Positions 34,816 through 46,387 of a stretch of 64,000 nt of DNA are shown in pieces (positions within the stretch are counted from its first letter, which is position 1; every line of letters starts with the position of its first letter). Position numbers and translations under genes: made by a program. The notes beneath the pieces are model-generated. The model had not been told where the DNA came from. It searched no databases and worked only from the letters and a program-made list of their open reading frames with translations. The DNA lies in NCBI GenBank assembly GCA_002794775.1, contig NBAY01000002.1, positions 310,001 through 374,000 on the forward strand. Reading direction: 5' to 3'. This DNA comes from Porodaedalea pini. Lineage: Eukaryota > Basidiomycota > Agaricomycetes > Hymenochaetales > Hymenochaetaceae.

Positions 34816-35419
34816 AGATGACATCCTCAGTGAAACACTGAGAGAAAGAGCTGAACTGATCACGCGATCACGACGCGTCTTTGGGTCTCCGAGTCCCCAT
34901 CACTGAGACCTATATAAACATCGAGCTCGATAATCAATTGTGCGGCACACGGTCATAATGAAGCTAGGAGAAGTTAATGTGAGCTGCTTTAGTATGTCGC
35001 TACTTTTTGTTTGTTAAAAGGTATGCGCGTTCTGTTGAGAGAGTAAATCGAGAACTAGTTTGGACAGTGAACAAGTACACATAAGCTGAGGCGGCTGCTT
35101 GACAAAAAAAATGGTTTCAAGATTGACTCGTATTAAGTTGAGTGTAGGGTGTAAGGTATGTAAAGCAAGGGGCGGGATGTACGCATACATTGCGTGTCTA
35201 CAACATACAACCGTTGAAGCTAAAAGTACTATGATAAGAGTATGAACGCACAAATGCAAAACGCGACAGGCCCATATTATACATGCGTCAACAAGAGTGG
35301 AATGATCAGGATAGTCGTTCACGCAGCTACACCAAAATAGCCTTCCAAGCAGATAAAACAACAAAAAGACTACAATAGACAACAACTTATAGCCGATAAG
35401 TCTTCAAGATATTCGTGCT
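34816..35419. other. Intergenic, no gene seen
   Basis: Between the F-box relic head and the phosphatase gene 3' end. An AT-rich flank with short frames only. Confidence 0.4.
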
Positions 35420-36682
35420 TCAAGACTTCGAGCTTGAAGCAGCCCGCTCCGTAGCTTCATGATATGCCGCGGCGAGTAATTCGTAGATAAGCATCTGTTG
35501 CTCAGGCCTCTGCACCATAGCTGGCCGCTGCTCGCGTAGAGAATCGACTTCCATGGCTACCTCGTCCTCCTCAAGTACCGATGGCAGAGGGCCCTGCGGC
35601 GATGGGGGAAGATGAGGCAGCGCCTCTAATGAAGCTTGATCATAGTCACGCGATAGCATTCCATGAGCACGCAACAAAGAGTTCAGAGCGATGAAAGAGC
35701 CCGTACGTCCAACGCCTGCGGAGCAATTAACGACAATCGGGGGGTCTGGATGGACAGGCGCATCCGGAGAAGTGAATGGGGGTACCGAACAATTAACCTC
35801 CGCGACGAGGCGCGCAAACGCTAGCAAGCACGCCTTCTCCTCTGGGCCGTCGGGCACGCCAAAGTCCGGCCAATGCGTGAACAGGAGATGTGTGAAGAAC
35901 ACTGGTTCGCCTATCTCTTGCACTTTGTTATAGCGCAGTGTGTCTTCTTCTCCGGACGGAGATGTACATTGGACGAGGCGCACGATACTCTGTACGCAGC
36001 CGGCCAGTTCGACTTTCTGCTCCGCCTCAAGTGAGATCTTCAGTGCAGGATCTGTAGAGCCGGAGGGCATAGGTATGACATATGATTCGCCGACCTGCGA
36101 GGGAAAGTATGGATGTGCCTTCGTCCTTCCGCCCTCAGCCGCTAAGGTTAACTGCACGGCGGTGCGAAGCCTGCATGGACCAGGCGCAAGGGAGTCCGCG
36201 GACGCAAGATGACCAGGCGGACGCGTGTCTGGCTGCAAAAAGAGCGACAGGAAAGCATGTGCAGTATTGGGCAGCGGTGCCTGTGTTGCAATCCACCAAT
36301 GTCCGCCGTGTAGTTCACGCACCCAGTTCGCATTCAAGTATCGTCCTCTTCGACGCGTGTCGTGCCCGACGACCACTCGCGTACGGTCAAAGGGCTCAAT
36401 CGCATGGTACCGATTTTCTTGTAGGTTCTCCTTTTGCGTTCCAACATCAACACGATAATGTTCGACATGCTTCTCAGGTACGCTAGAGCGCCCACTACTC
36501 GACATCGCGCCGAGCAGTAGTGACCGCCGACTCTTCTTCTCGTGGCGCTGGCGCGAAATTGAGCGCGCGACCTCCCTCGCACGCTCGCGATCGCCCAGTT
36601 CAATGTAAACATATTTCTGATATGCGCGATCTGATAGTGCGCGTTGCAGCCAGATAGGCAAAGGTCTCGCGGAGAGTGACAT
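35420..36682 (-). CDS. Protein tyrosine phosphatase, classical type, with Asn in place of the P-loop His
   Basis: A single open exon; 420 aa from the ATG at 36682 (MSLSARPLPIWLQRALSDRA), or 457 aa if the in-frame ATG at 36793 is used. Classical receptor-type fold: ENRYHAIEPFDRTRVVV, NANWVRELHG, WIATQAPLPNT, the WPD loop (THWPDFGVPDG) and the catalytic VVNCSAGVGRTGSF with Cys and Arg in place. The residue before the cysteine is Asn (codon AAT), whereas the family signature is His-Cys. A Q-loop-like EQQMLIYELL ends the domain. Soluble, so a cytosolic phosphatase like yeast Ptp1 or S. pombe Pyp is likely, acting on MAP kinase or similar phosphotyrosine. The C terminus is Ser-rich. Lost activity is possible but not shown; the Asp and Cys/Arg are intact. 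Confidence 0.87.
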   Translation of the reverse strand: MSLSARPLPIWLQRALSDRAYQKYVYIELGDRERAREVARSISRQRHEKKSRRSLLLGAMSSSGRSSVPEKHVEHYRVDVGTQKENLQENRYHAIEPFDRTRVVVGHDTRRRGRYLNANWVRELHGGHWWIATQAPLPNTAHAFLSLFLQPDTRPPGHLASADSLAPGPCRLRTAVQLTLAAEGGRTKAHPYFPSQVGESYVIPMPSGSTDPALKISLEAEQKVELAGCVQSIVRLVQCTSPSGEEDTLRYNKVQEIGEPVFFTHLLFTHWPDFGVPDGPEEKACLLAFARLVAEVNCSVPPFTSPDAPVHPDPPIVVNCSAGVGRTGSFIALNSLLRAHGMLSRDYDQASLEALPHLPPSPQGPLPSVLEEDEVAMEVDSLREQRPAMVQRPEQQMLIYELLAAAYHEATERAASSSKS

Positions 36683-37563
36683 TGTAGAGGATTGTAAGAA
36701 TACAGATGTTGGTGAGTCCAATGATGTTACTCTTCCGGATGCGGTGCGATCGACGCTTTGTAGATGCTCCCTTATTTCTATACTTGGCAACACATGGTAA
36801 GGGCAAAACCTATCATCAAGTTCCTCTCAATGCAACTCGGACTACATAGAGTACCTTCGTCGGCTCCTGCATATTTTGAGAAGGCAGCTGCAGAAAATAG
36901 AACTCATTTATATTTCTTCTATTCCCTTGCAAAGGGGCAGCAGCAGGCGGAAGCAATCTTCGCAAAAGATTGTCTATTTAGTGACAATATCTTCTCTTTC
37001 TCACTTTACCCTGCATACATGATCGAGTCTTACACTCCCTTCTTCACCTCTGCAAGGGTTTTGGCAGCGGTTGCACCATCAAAGCTCGGGTTTATCAAAC
37101 GATTTGTACCGGTCTCACCCAACCCGCCTATCTGGACAAGAGTAGGGCCAGCATATCTATTGACGACTAAGGTGCGCATAAAAGCTATGTCGAATGGTTT
37201 GCAAGAGAGCGTAGGTAGTGTCTGGATGCATTTTTTGTTTGTCATAGCTTTGTAAACCATGTCTTCCGGTGACTTACGGATCCGATAATCAACAGAATAT
37301 CCAATAACAAAAGGCCTTCAGCACATGTTATATTAGAGCGTAGGACGGTTTTCACGGAAAGGATGCCACAGTACAGTGGTCAACGTTGCCTTCCTGTGTA
37401 TGAATATCAGACAATCTTTGATGACGATGACATTTGCGCCTCACACATCTGTCCTCGAGGAAATGCCTGAGGCAATGCCAGACAAGCCCAAGCTCATCAA
37501 GGATCTCTCTAAATAGTCGCAGTGTTTTTATCTAAAGCGCCCTTGGTTTGTTGGAGACGCTCT
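36683..37563. other. Intergenic; short frames only
   Basis: A 163-codon plus-strand frame (36764-37255) and an overlapping minus-strand frame (37260-37030) both exist, and a short plus-strand C-terminus-like end is at about 37440-37515 (PEAMPDKPKLIKDLSK). None has a recognisable motif or a clear partner exon. Confidence 0.35.
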
Positions 37564-38721
37564 CTACTCCGGATCCCTCAGACAGAACTCCCATGTGCGG
37601 TCCTCGCCGCCCTGGCCTGTCTTCCCAGATCCGTGTGCGCGCTCGCCTTTCGTCATACGGTGCTCATACCCTGGCCAGTCTTCACGATGGAATACAAACG
37701 ACCGTAGCTGGGTGTACCGTGGATTTGGCTTGGCTGAAGGCGCCTGAGGTGGTGGTGGCGATTTCGCAAGTTTGGGAAGATTCCTTATACGAAGTCCCAT
37801 GTCACTGAAGGTCTCTGAAAGTAGAATAAAAATACGGGAGAGAATACCATTCGGTGTAAGGCGGGACGTTGCGCAGCGTGACTAGCACTGTTCCCTTCGT
37901 CCCATCGCGATTTGCCGTTCCAGGCGACTCCTCTAACATGTCTTCGACTTCAGACATAGCGCCTTCATCTTCCTCCCGAGCTCCCTCTCCATCTGACTCA
38001 TCGTCATCGTCATCGGCATCGGCATTCTTCTTTTTCTTTCGACGCACGCTGATGGATGGGACGGAGCCTGTAACAAGAAATGGCGCGGCTGATCTCAAAA
38101 AGCCGAGAAGGAGCACCTGGTTGGAGAGGATGTTGCGGTCCTGATCTGTGATTCCTTTTCCTGAAAAGCACAGTATTAGATCTACTTTGAAACCCAACAA
38201 GCAGATGGTTGAGAGAACTCGCCAGCATGCGGGAAGTTCCACACGATGCGATCCCACCGCCTTCCCTTCAGCGGTTTACATTTCTCCAGAGCCGTGGCGT
38301 CAACAGAGAATAGTACTTCCACACCACGTCTTCGCAGCTCGTCAACGATCTCGTGCGCTTCAGGATATTTGTTAAAGCACCCCTGCTCCGAATCATATGC
38401 GGTCGCGGTGACGTTCTTCGCAGGGAGATATTGCAAGGCGGGGTAAGATAGGAGAGCTAAAGCATAGGAGAAGTTTCCCTCGCCAATGAGGAGGATTGTG
38501 TCGGTCTGTCGGAAGGGGTTCGTTGAGCGTTTTCTGCTCACGGTGCGAGCTTTCGGTGTACTAGCTTTCGAGATTGAGGCTATTCCTGGACCCCTTTCCT
38601 TGGACGAGCCGACTGCATTTTGCTTTTGATTCCGTTGGGATGCCTCTTGTGCCTTCGTGTTCTTTTTAAGTCGATTTTGGTGCGAGGACAGCGTCGCCTT
38701 CAGACTCGTTTTCTTCGCCAT
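37564..38721 (-). CDS. BMT5: 25S rRNA (uridine-N3) methyltransferase
   Basis: Bmt5/DUF2431 family (yeast Bmt5 makes m3U in 25S rRNA in the nucleolus). Exons 38721-38223, 38160-37848 and 37804-37564 give 350 aa. The N terminus is basic (nucleolar-type). The SAM fold starts at ILLIGEGNFSYALALL, followed by TATAYDSEQGC, FSVDATALE and IVWNFPHAG, the hallmark of the family. An acidic Asp/Glu insert interrupts the middle. The C-terminal block YTQLRSFVFHREDWPGYEHR is diagnostic. The first intron has a GC donor (HAG junction at 38222), needed to keep HAG-GKGITDQDRN in frame. Shares a short divergent promoter with the RAMP4 gene. Confidence 0.92.
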
Positions 38722-38876
38722 CGGTTCAAGTTTGAGAAACGTGCAGACTGTCGATCATCCATGCTATGATCGACATGCTGAACAAGGCAACCAGCTGCAA
38801 CGAGCGTGCCACGTCGAGTGACACGTCTAAGTCCGAGCGCGTTGCCCAACTCACTCTTCTACCACTATGGTACGCT
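38722..38876. promoter_or_regulatory. Divergent promoter BMT5 / YSY6
   Basis: 155 bp between two start codons. No obvious TATA; repeated CGAG/CGACAT-like motifs. Both transcripts must start here. Confidence 0.45.
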
Positions 38877-39191
38877 CATTCACTCCCCTGTTTGGTACCG
38901 CGGAAACTCAGATGCTTTGTTTTATTCAATAGCCAACCCAGCATGAGCTGCGTCAGAAAAACCAGAGCTTTGCCAAAGCCGCGCGCGAAGGCAGGAAGCC
39001 GACCAAGCTGTCGCGCCAGGAGCGCATTGCGAAACAGAGCCCCATCCCCCTCTGGGCACTCGGCATCGTAGTGTTTGTTGTATGCGGAGGAGGTGCGTCT
39101 CTGCTATCTACCGGAAGTGAATGGTCATTAATATGCGTTCGCCTTCTGTCTTGCAGTCATATTCGAGCTCGCGAGACTCATATTCTTATAA
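38877..39191 (+). CDS. YSY6: RAMP4/SERP1/Ysy6 family ER translocon protein
   Basis: A small tail-anchored protein of 65 aa that binds the Sec61 translocon and stabilises nascent membrane proteins. Exons 38877-38879, 38933-39092 and 39157-39191. The first coding exon is only the ATG: the intron follows immediately, and the reading frame continues PTQHELRQKNQSFAKAAREG. The basic cytosolic part is followed by IPLWALGIVVFVVCGG and VIFELARLIFL, the single C-terminal transmembrane anchor. Splice signals are canonical. The assignment rests on the family pattern of basic N terminus, KxSPIPLWAL and tail anchor. Divergent from BMT5 with about 155 bp between starts. Confidence 0.88.
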
Positions 39192-39408
39192 GCTCCTCTT
39201 GTCATTCTCCTTTCTTTTAGTGCATTGCTTGTTTATTCTGCTTTCTATGTTATTATCATGCGGATTCTGACGGAGAGACTGGGTGGGTGCGGACAGGCAT
39301 CGTCGAACCTAAGGTTCTCAAAATTTAGCTGTACACACTCGCAATGCAGCACACTCTCTCTCATATTATTAGCCGCCCACCCAATATATGCAATTGAATA
39401 CAAACCGT
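39192..39408. other. Convergent 3' flanks of YSY6 and the WD40 gene
   Basis: 217 bp; no gene seen. AT-rich, with a polyadenylation-like region. Confidence 0.4.
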
Positions 39409-41291
<1,883 letters not shown>

Positions 41292-41506
41292 TATTGTGCA
41301 CTTTTAGCGAGGAGACAACGAGCGGGAAATAGAAGGGCGGACTGCAAGTCTGACGCGCAGACTGAGCATCGCGAGCCGCTTTCAATAGGAGCTTCCCGAT
41401 AAAGCCTGAAGTTCTCACAAGCTGGCCACGTGCAGCTGTGACAGGACGCGTCAAGTGACGACGCGCATGCTTGTTTGCTTCTGACACTCGGCCACGCTCT
41501 CCTATC
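41292..41506. promoter_or_regulatory. Divergent promoter histone chaperone / BRH2
   Basis: 215 bp between the start codons of the WD40 chaperone (minus) and BRH2 (plus). ACGCGTCAAGTGACGACGCG at about 41449-41468 has MluI-box-like ACGCGT (a known cell-cycle element in yeasts) and could co-time both genes to S phase. That role is inference only. Confidence 0.45.
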
Positions 41507-44500
41507 ATGTCTTCACCTGCCCGTAAACGGATGCGCTTGTCGTCGCCGACGTATGAAGCTGACATTGAGGAGCTTGATGCGGATGGTCTCGATGAACTCG
41601 ATCGGATCGAGCTCACTCTTTCTCAACAGCAGCAACAACAGCCGGTCGCTTCGTCAAGCTCTCAGAGGCTTCCTCAATCGTCACAAACGCTCAGCCAGGA
41701 TGCAAAACAGAGACGTCTGAAGGCTATAATGGAAGGTCTTCAAGGCAATGGTGACAAGAGCGGCACAAGCAACTCAGAGGTTAAGGGCGAGAACCATACT
41801 CGGGAGAGCAGGCTTGGGTCAAAGAGCGCTGCTGCTCTATCGCATAAATCGAGGCGTCTGAGTGACAAATACGATCTTGAACTCTCTTCTTCTCCAGAAG
41901 AGCCTCCTCTCGAGAAGGACTACTCGAAATGGTTTGAGCCGGTACCGGACGCAAACACATCTTTACCTGGCTTTCAACTCGTATCCAAAAGTCATTTGGC
42001 ATTATCATCGGATGACTCGATGGATAAGCCCTCGGCCCCGGGATTTGCGCCGGCACACCAGAGCTTCTCTGGCTTCGGCCTCGCCAGCACTGTAAATATT
42101 CAGGGACACGTGCTTGAGCCGTCGAAAGCAGCGCTTGAGCTTGCAGCAAAGAGGTTGAAGGAGTGGTCGGTGGAGGACGAGATTCTGCAGCACTCCCCAG
42201 AGACATCTCGATCGCCTTCAAAACCGGGTTCTGGAGCTGACGTTTTCCGACCCGTGCTGGCTTCGGTATCAAACTCGCCGTCATTTCGCCCTGTAAAGTC
42301 GCCGAAACCGCGGTCCTTCTCATCACCCTTGATCAACCGCGTCGGTGCGGACAAGCCGCGCACTTTCAAGTCTCCGCTCATCGGTCAAGCCTCCTCGCGC
42401 GTTTACCCAAAGAGCGGCGCAGGAATGACGAGTCCCAGTAGGACGGGTCCCCACATGCGGTCACACCCATTGGCGTCTACCCCAGTCACGGGTTCCCAGA
42501 CTCCAGACCATTACTCTCGAACTGTGTCGGAAAGTTCATTGCAGTTCACGACACCTGCTCGTCCAAGTGCACTCAATGGACTTGGCAGCACCAGCCGCCC
42601 GCTCAAGCCGGCCTTCTCGACACCATTCAAGCAGGGCATGAAACCAGGAGACCCGGGCAGGGCGGCACTAGAGAAGGCACAACAGTCACAGAAAAAGGAG
42701 TCTGTGAAGGCACAGAAGCCGCCATCAAAGCAGAGTAAAGGTGAGATAGACCTTTCCATACCTTCAATTGATTATCCTCAGGTTTCTTACAGCAGAGAAG
42801 ACCGGAAAGATCGCGCTAAGTAACTCTGGTCTTAGCCCCCAACTGTACACTTCCGAGGAGTTGGAGGACATGGGAGTGTAAGGTTTTATTCCTGCACTGC
42901 TTATGCAGTTTCATTGACACCTCATCTAGGAACGTCGCCGAGCTCAGCCAGATAACACCGCGGACTGCGCCTTTTTATGTCTTCCATACTCTCACAAGCC
43001 ACGTACTATCCGTGCAGACGCAGAAAGTATCGAACTCTGCGACCGGCTCCCTCGGACCCACCGAAGCGCTCGCACATCTCCGACGAACGGGGCGCAACAC
43101 GACACGCGAATGGGTGGACAACCACTGGGCCCTCATCCTCTGGAAACTCGCGGGTCTCGCAGCACTTGATCCCGCGCGCGAAGCAACACCGTCACGTCGC
43201 TGGTGCTGGTGGGCGGTGCTCGAGCAGCTTGAGGCGCGCCACGACAAGGAATTTGAGAAGGGCGCTCGTCCGGCCCTGCGGCTCATCACGACGGGCGATG
43301 CGCCGGCGGGGTCGCCGCTCGTACTTGTCGTTACCGCGATCCTCTCCTCAGAAAAGGAACGTTTGGGGCAAAACGGTCGGGTGGTGAAGAACGCGAGTGC
43401 CGAGCTGGAGGTGAGCGATGGATGGTACCGCCTTCGCGCTTCGGTCGATGCACCGCTCGCACGTGCGGTGGTGCGAGGTATCATTAGACCAGGTCGGAAA
43501 ATCGCTGTAGCAGGCGCGAAAGTAGGTGCACTCACATTCTGATGAATGGCATATTTATTAAAGCGAACTCCAGCTCGACAACGACAGGAAGGGCCCATGC
43601 GAAATATTGGAGGCTTACGACTCCTGCTCGCTCTTGCTTTCCGGTAACGGGTCGCACCTCGCGCCGTGGCACACGCAACTCGGTTTTCAGGCTCAGCCGT
43701 TCATTGCAACGTTAGGCAGCCTCACGCACGACGGTGGTCCCGTACCGCTGGCTGACTTCATCGTTGAAAAGGCGTGTTTTAGCTCTCAAATTTCAGAAGT
43801 CTCGACAACTAATGACTGTTGTGCCACTACGAAAAGGTCCACCCCATCGCATTCTTCGAGTTCCTGCCAGGCGAGAAGCCAGGTGAGAAGACGCGGGAGG
43901 GTCCGCGCGGGGAGGCGGACGAGGCGCAGATTGAGGACGCTTGGAGAGTACGTTTCTCTTTTTGTTTTCTTACCGCTGGACATTTTGAATAACCGCTGCG
44001 CAGAAACGACGAGATGTAGCGGAGTCAAAGGTACGAGAAGAGCTCAATGCACGGTGGGGTCGTTGGGAGGGCTTTGCAGAGTGGCTGGAGCGGGCTGCGG
44101 GCGGGCGGTTCAACCCTTCTGCAGACGGTCTGTCTCCCTTTTTCACCCCATCTCCCTAGTCTCAAATTACTGATAGCCAGAAAAAAACAAAACAGATATG
44201 CCTCCAGATCACATAGAAGACCTGTTTGACGAGCTGGACGCGCTGCCTCCAGCAGAGGTCAGCGCGTTCATTCGCCAGCTCGGACCAGATGAATGCGGCT
44301 GGTTCGCACGCTACCTGCGCCGCCGATCGGAGCGCGACCGCGAGCTCGCGGCCGAGGAAATCGAGCTCGAAATGAATGTGCGTGCGGCGCTCCCGCCCTC
44401 GCTCTTAATTTCCCATCCACTCATGCGTTTACTGATGTTTCGGCAGCATCTCTGCCCGCCGCGCGAGGTGCGCAACTTCCGCATCGTGCAGGTACGCGAC

Positions 44501-44806
44501 GCGCGCACGGCGCGACGCCCTGCGAACCGGGTTGCGCACGTGTGCATCTGGGACGTGCTTGCGCTGTGCGTCTCCGAGGGTGGGAAGGCGGGCGCGATCG
44601 AGCCTGGGCAGCGATTCCTCGTACGTTCTCTCTCCCCTTCCCTACCTAGTACATTCAAGACATCCGATTTATTTACCTTCTGTTCTGGACGAAAAAAGAT
44701 GACGAGCCTGGTGCCGATGCAGCAGAGCTGCTGGATGGGCCGCGCGAAGGACGACATGGTGTACCTCTCTACGACGCGAAGCTCGCGCTTTATCCGGCTT
44801 AAGTAG
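41507..44806 (+). CDS. BRH2: BRCA2 homologue (Brh2 type), Rad51 mediator
   Basis: Loads Rad51 on single-stranded DNA in homologous recombination. Exons: 41507-42740, 42793-42877, 42930-43521, 43574-43771, 43837-43947, 44004-44127, 44196-44377, 44447-44620 and 44699-44806, giving 935 aa. N-terminal 400 residues disordered, with one BRC-like stretch at about residues 187-220 (GFGLASTVNIQGHVLEPSKA, then ALELAAKRLKEW), including the F-x-x-A start and the leucine/alanine helix. The helical domain follows (WALILWKLAGLAAL, WAVLEQLEARHDKEFEK), then OB1 (LVLVVTAILSS, SDGWYRLRASVDAPLARAVV, PWHTQLGFQAQPF), a tower-like helical insertion in exons 5-7 (REELNARWGRWEGFAEWLER) and OB2 (EVRNFRIVQVRDARTARR). 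The exon 4/5 intron uses a GC donor (43772). Ustilago Brh2 likewise has a single BRC. Confidence 0.9.
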
Positions 44807-45421
44807 ACTTCCAAATGTCTTTCGCTGCTTAGGCAGACAGCCAGAGCCCAATGTGCTCCACTGGACAAGTATTCTACATTGGTCAGTGCATGATCACGCT
44901 GTCAGCAATAATGAGGCGTCGTAGTTCCTCGAGAAGGATTAAGTGACTTGGAGAGGAAGGAAGGGCTACGACGGAGAGTATGTACGCGTAGCGACAGAAT
45001 CTGTTGTACGACCATAAACTATCCGTTATTATTTTCGAACGCCATTTTCGATAGAGACTTAGAAGGTGTTTGAACTGCTTCTTGTCATATTGCACGTTTG
45101 AAAACGAGCTCATGAGCGATCTGTTATAATTTTCCCTCCATCATATAAATCGCAAACCGGTTTCGCAATTGCATAGAGCACCGCACTGGCCTTAGATTTT
45201 TCCCGCTTCCACATGGCTGGAGCCTTCTGGCTCAAGATCACACCCAAGAGACGATATAAATACGTGGGTTTTTGAGCGTGCATTAATTCTGCCGTGACCA
45301 ATCTAAGTTGCACAGACGCGACAGGGAGTATATGCAAGTGTACAGGATGTTGTGAGGTTGCGCAGCAGAAGCAAAGCAGCAGGAGAGGAATAAGGAGAGA
45401 AGCGAGAGACGAGATAGATGA
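44807..45421. other. Intergenic, convergent 3' flanks
   Basis: No gene seen. Contains the 3' ends of BRH2 and of the ATP synthase subunit e gene; short frames without motifs. Confidence 0.4.
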
Positions 45422-45901
45422 TCATTGGAGGTCCTTCTCCCATTTGGCGATGAGCTTTTCGATATCGAACTTCGGGTCGTCCGGGTTAGTCACCACTATT
45501 ACACGCAAGTTGGTCAGTATATGTAGAAGAAGGGCGATATGGGAGAAAAAAGAACAGCGACAACACCAGCTGAAACGAAGTGCAAACCGACGCAATAAAG
45601 ACCAAGCAGGGAATCATATTGACAAAACACGAAAATTACTCACGAGCGTCCTTCGGCCCTCCCTGCTGCCGCTTCCACGCCTCCTTCGCCTGCTTGACGA
45701 GCTCCTCACGCTGGTGCTGCGCGTCGTGCTGGCGCGTCTCGTTGTGCTGCTTCTGCAGCGTGCGCCGGTGCGCGATACCGTAGAACACGCCGCCGAGGAG
45801 GGCGGAGTAGCGCACGACCTAGGATATTTTCGACGGCCAGTGAGCGCTTGAAGAGCTGAGAGTCGAGAATGAGGACGTACGTTGACCGTTGTGGAAGCCA
45901 T
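45422..45901 (-). CDS. ATP21: Mitochondrial F1Fo ATP synthase subunit e
   Basis: A small inner-membrane subunit that drives ATP synthase dimer formation and cristae shape. Exons 45901-45881, 45818-45644 and 45495-45422 give 89 aa. The N terminus MASTTVNVVRYSALLGGVFY is the membrane helix with a GxxxG-like glycine pair, followed by GIAHRRTLQKQHNETRQHDA, REELVKQAKEAWKRQQGG and FDIEKLIAKWEKDLQ, the charged coiled-coil part on the intermembrane side. Length and layout fit yeast Atp21/Tim11. Three short exons with GT-AG introns. Divergent from UAP1. Confidence 0.85.
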
Positions 45902-46387
45902 GTCGATGCCTGTCCGAATTGCAATAAAGAGAATAAAGGACTCGGACGCTTCAACGTCTGAAATATGCAGATATTCAATTCAGAAGAATACGAGGCATTT
46001 AAAGGGATGCTCACTATCGAGACCGTTGGAGGAGCTGGCACGAACGGCTTGGAGGAGGCTTGTTGACAACTTTCTGTTGCTGGTCCGGCAAGCGGACAAC
46101 TTCGGGACACTTGCTTATGTTATCCATTCAGCTTACGGCATCTCGTTTACTTTTGAAGTCTGTAATACCTATTAGTATTACAGTACTATGTAGTAACTGC
46201 CGGAAAGCAGTACTAGTACCAGTGTGATGTGAAACGACGGCCGTCGATGCTGTGTAGCTCAAAAGTCGATTGCAAGCGCGGTGATCGTGACAGTGGCAAC
46301 GGACACACCGGCCTTCGAGCTGTTTAGTTTAAATTCCAACCATCCCTCTATCCATCCCACCACCTCACCTCCTCTCTCTACGACACC
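45902..46387. promoter_or_regulatory. Divergent promoter region ATP21 / UAP1
   Basis: 486 bp with no gene. A perfect 9-bp inverted repeat (CTGTAATAC, 6-nt loop, GTATTACAG) lies at 46160-46183. The plus side has a pyrimidine-rich leader just before the UAP1 start. Confidence 0.45.

Noticed and set aside
36764..37260. Overlapping plus- and minus-strand frames between phosphatase and BMT5
   Set aside because: Neither has a recognisable domain or a clean splice partner; both may be chance.
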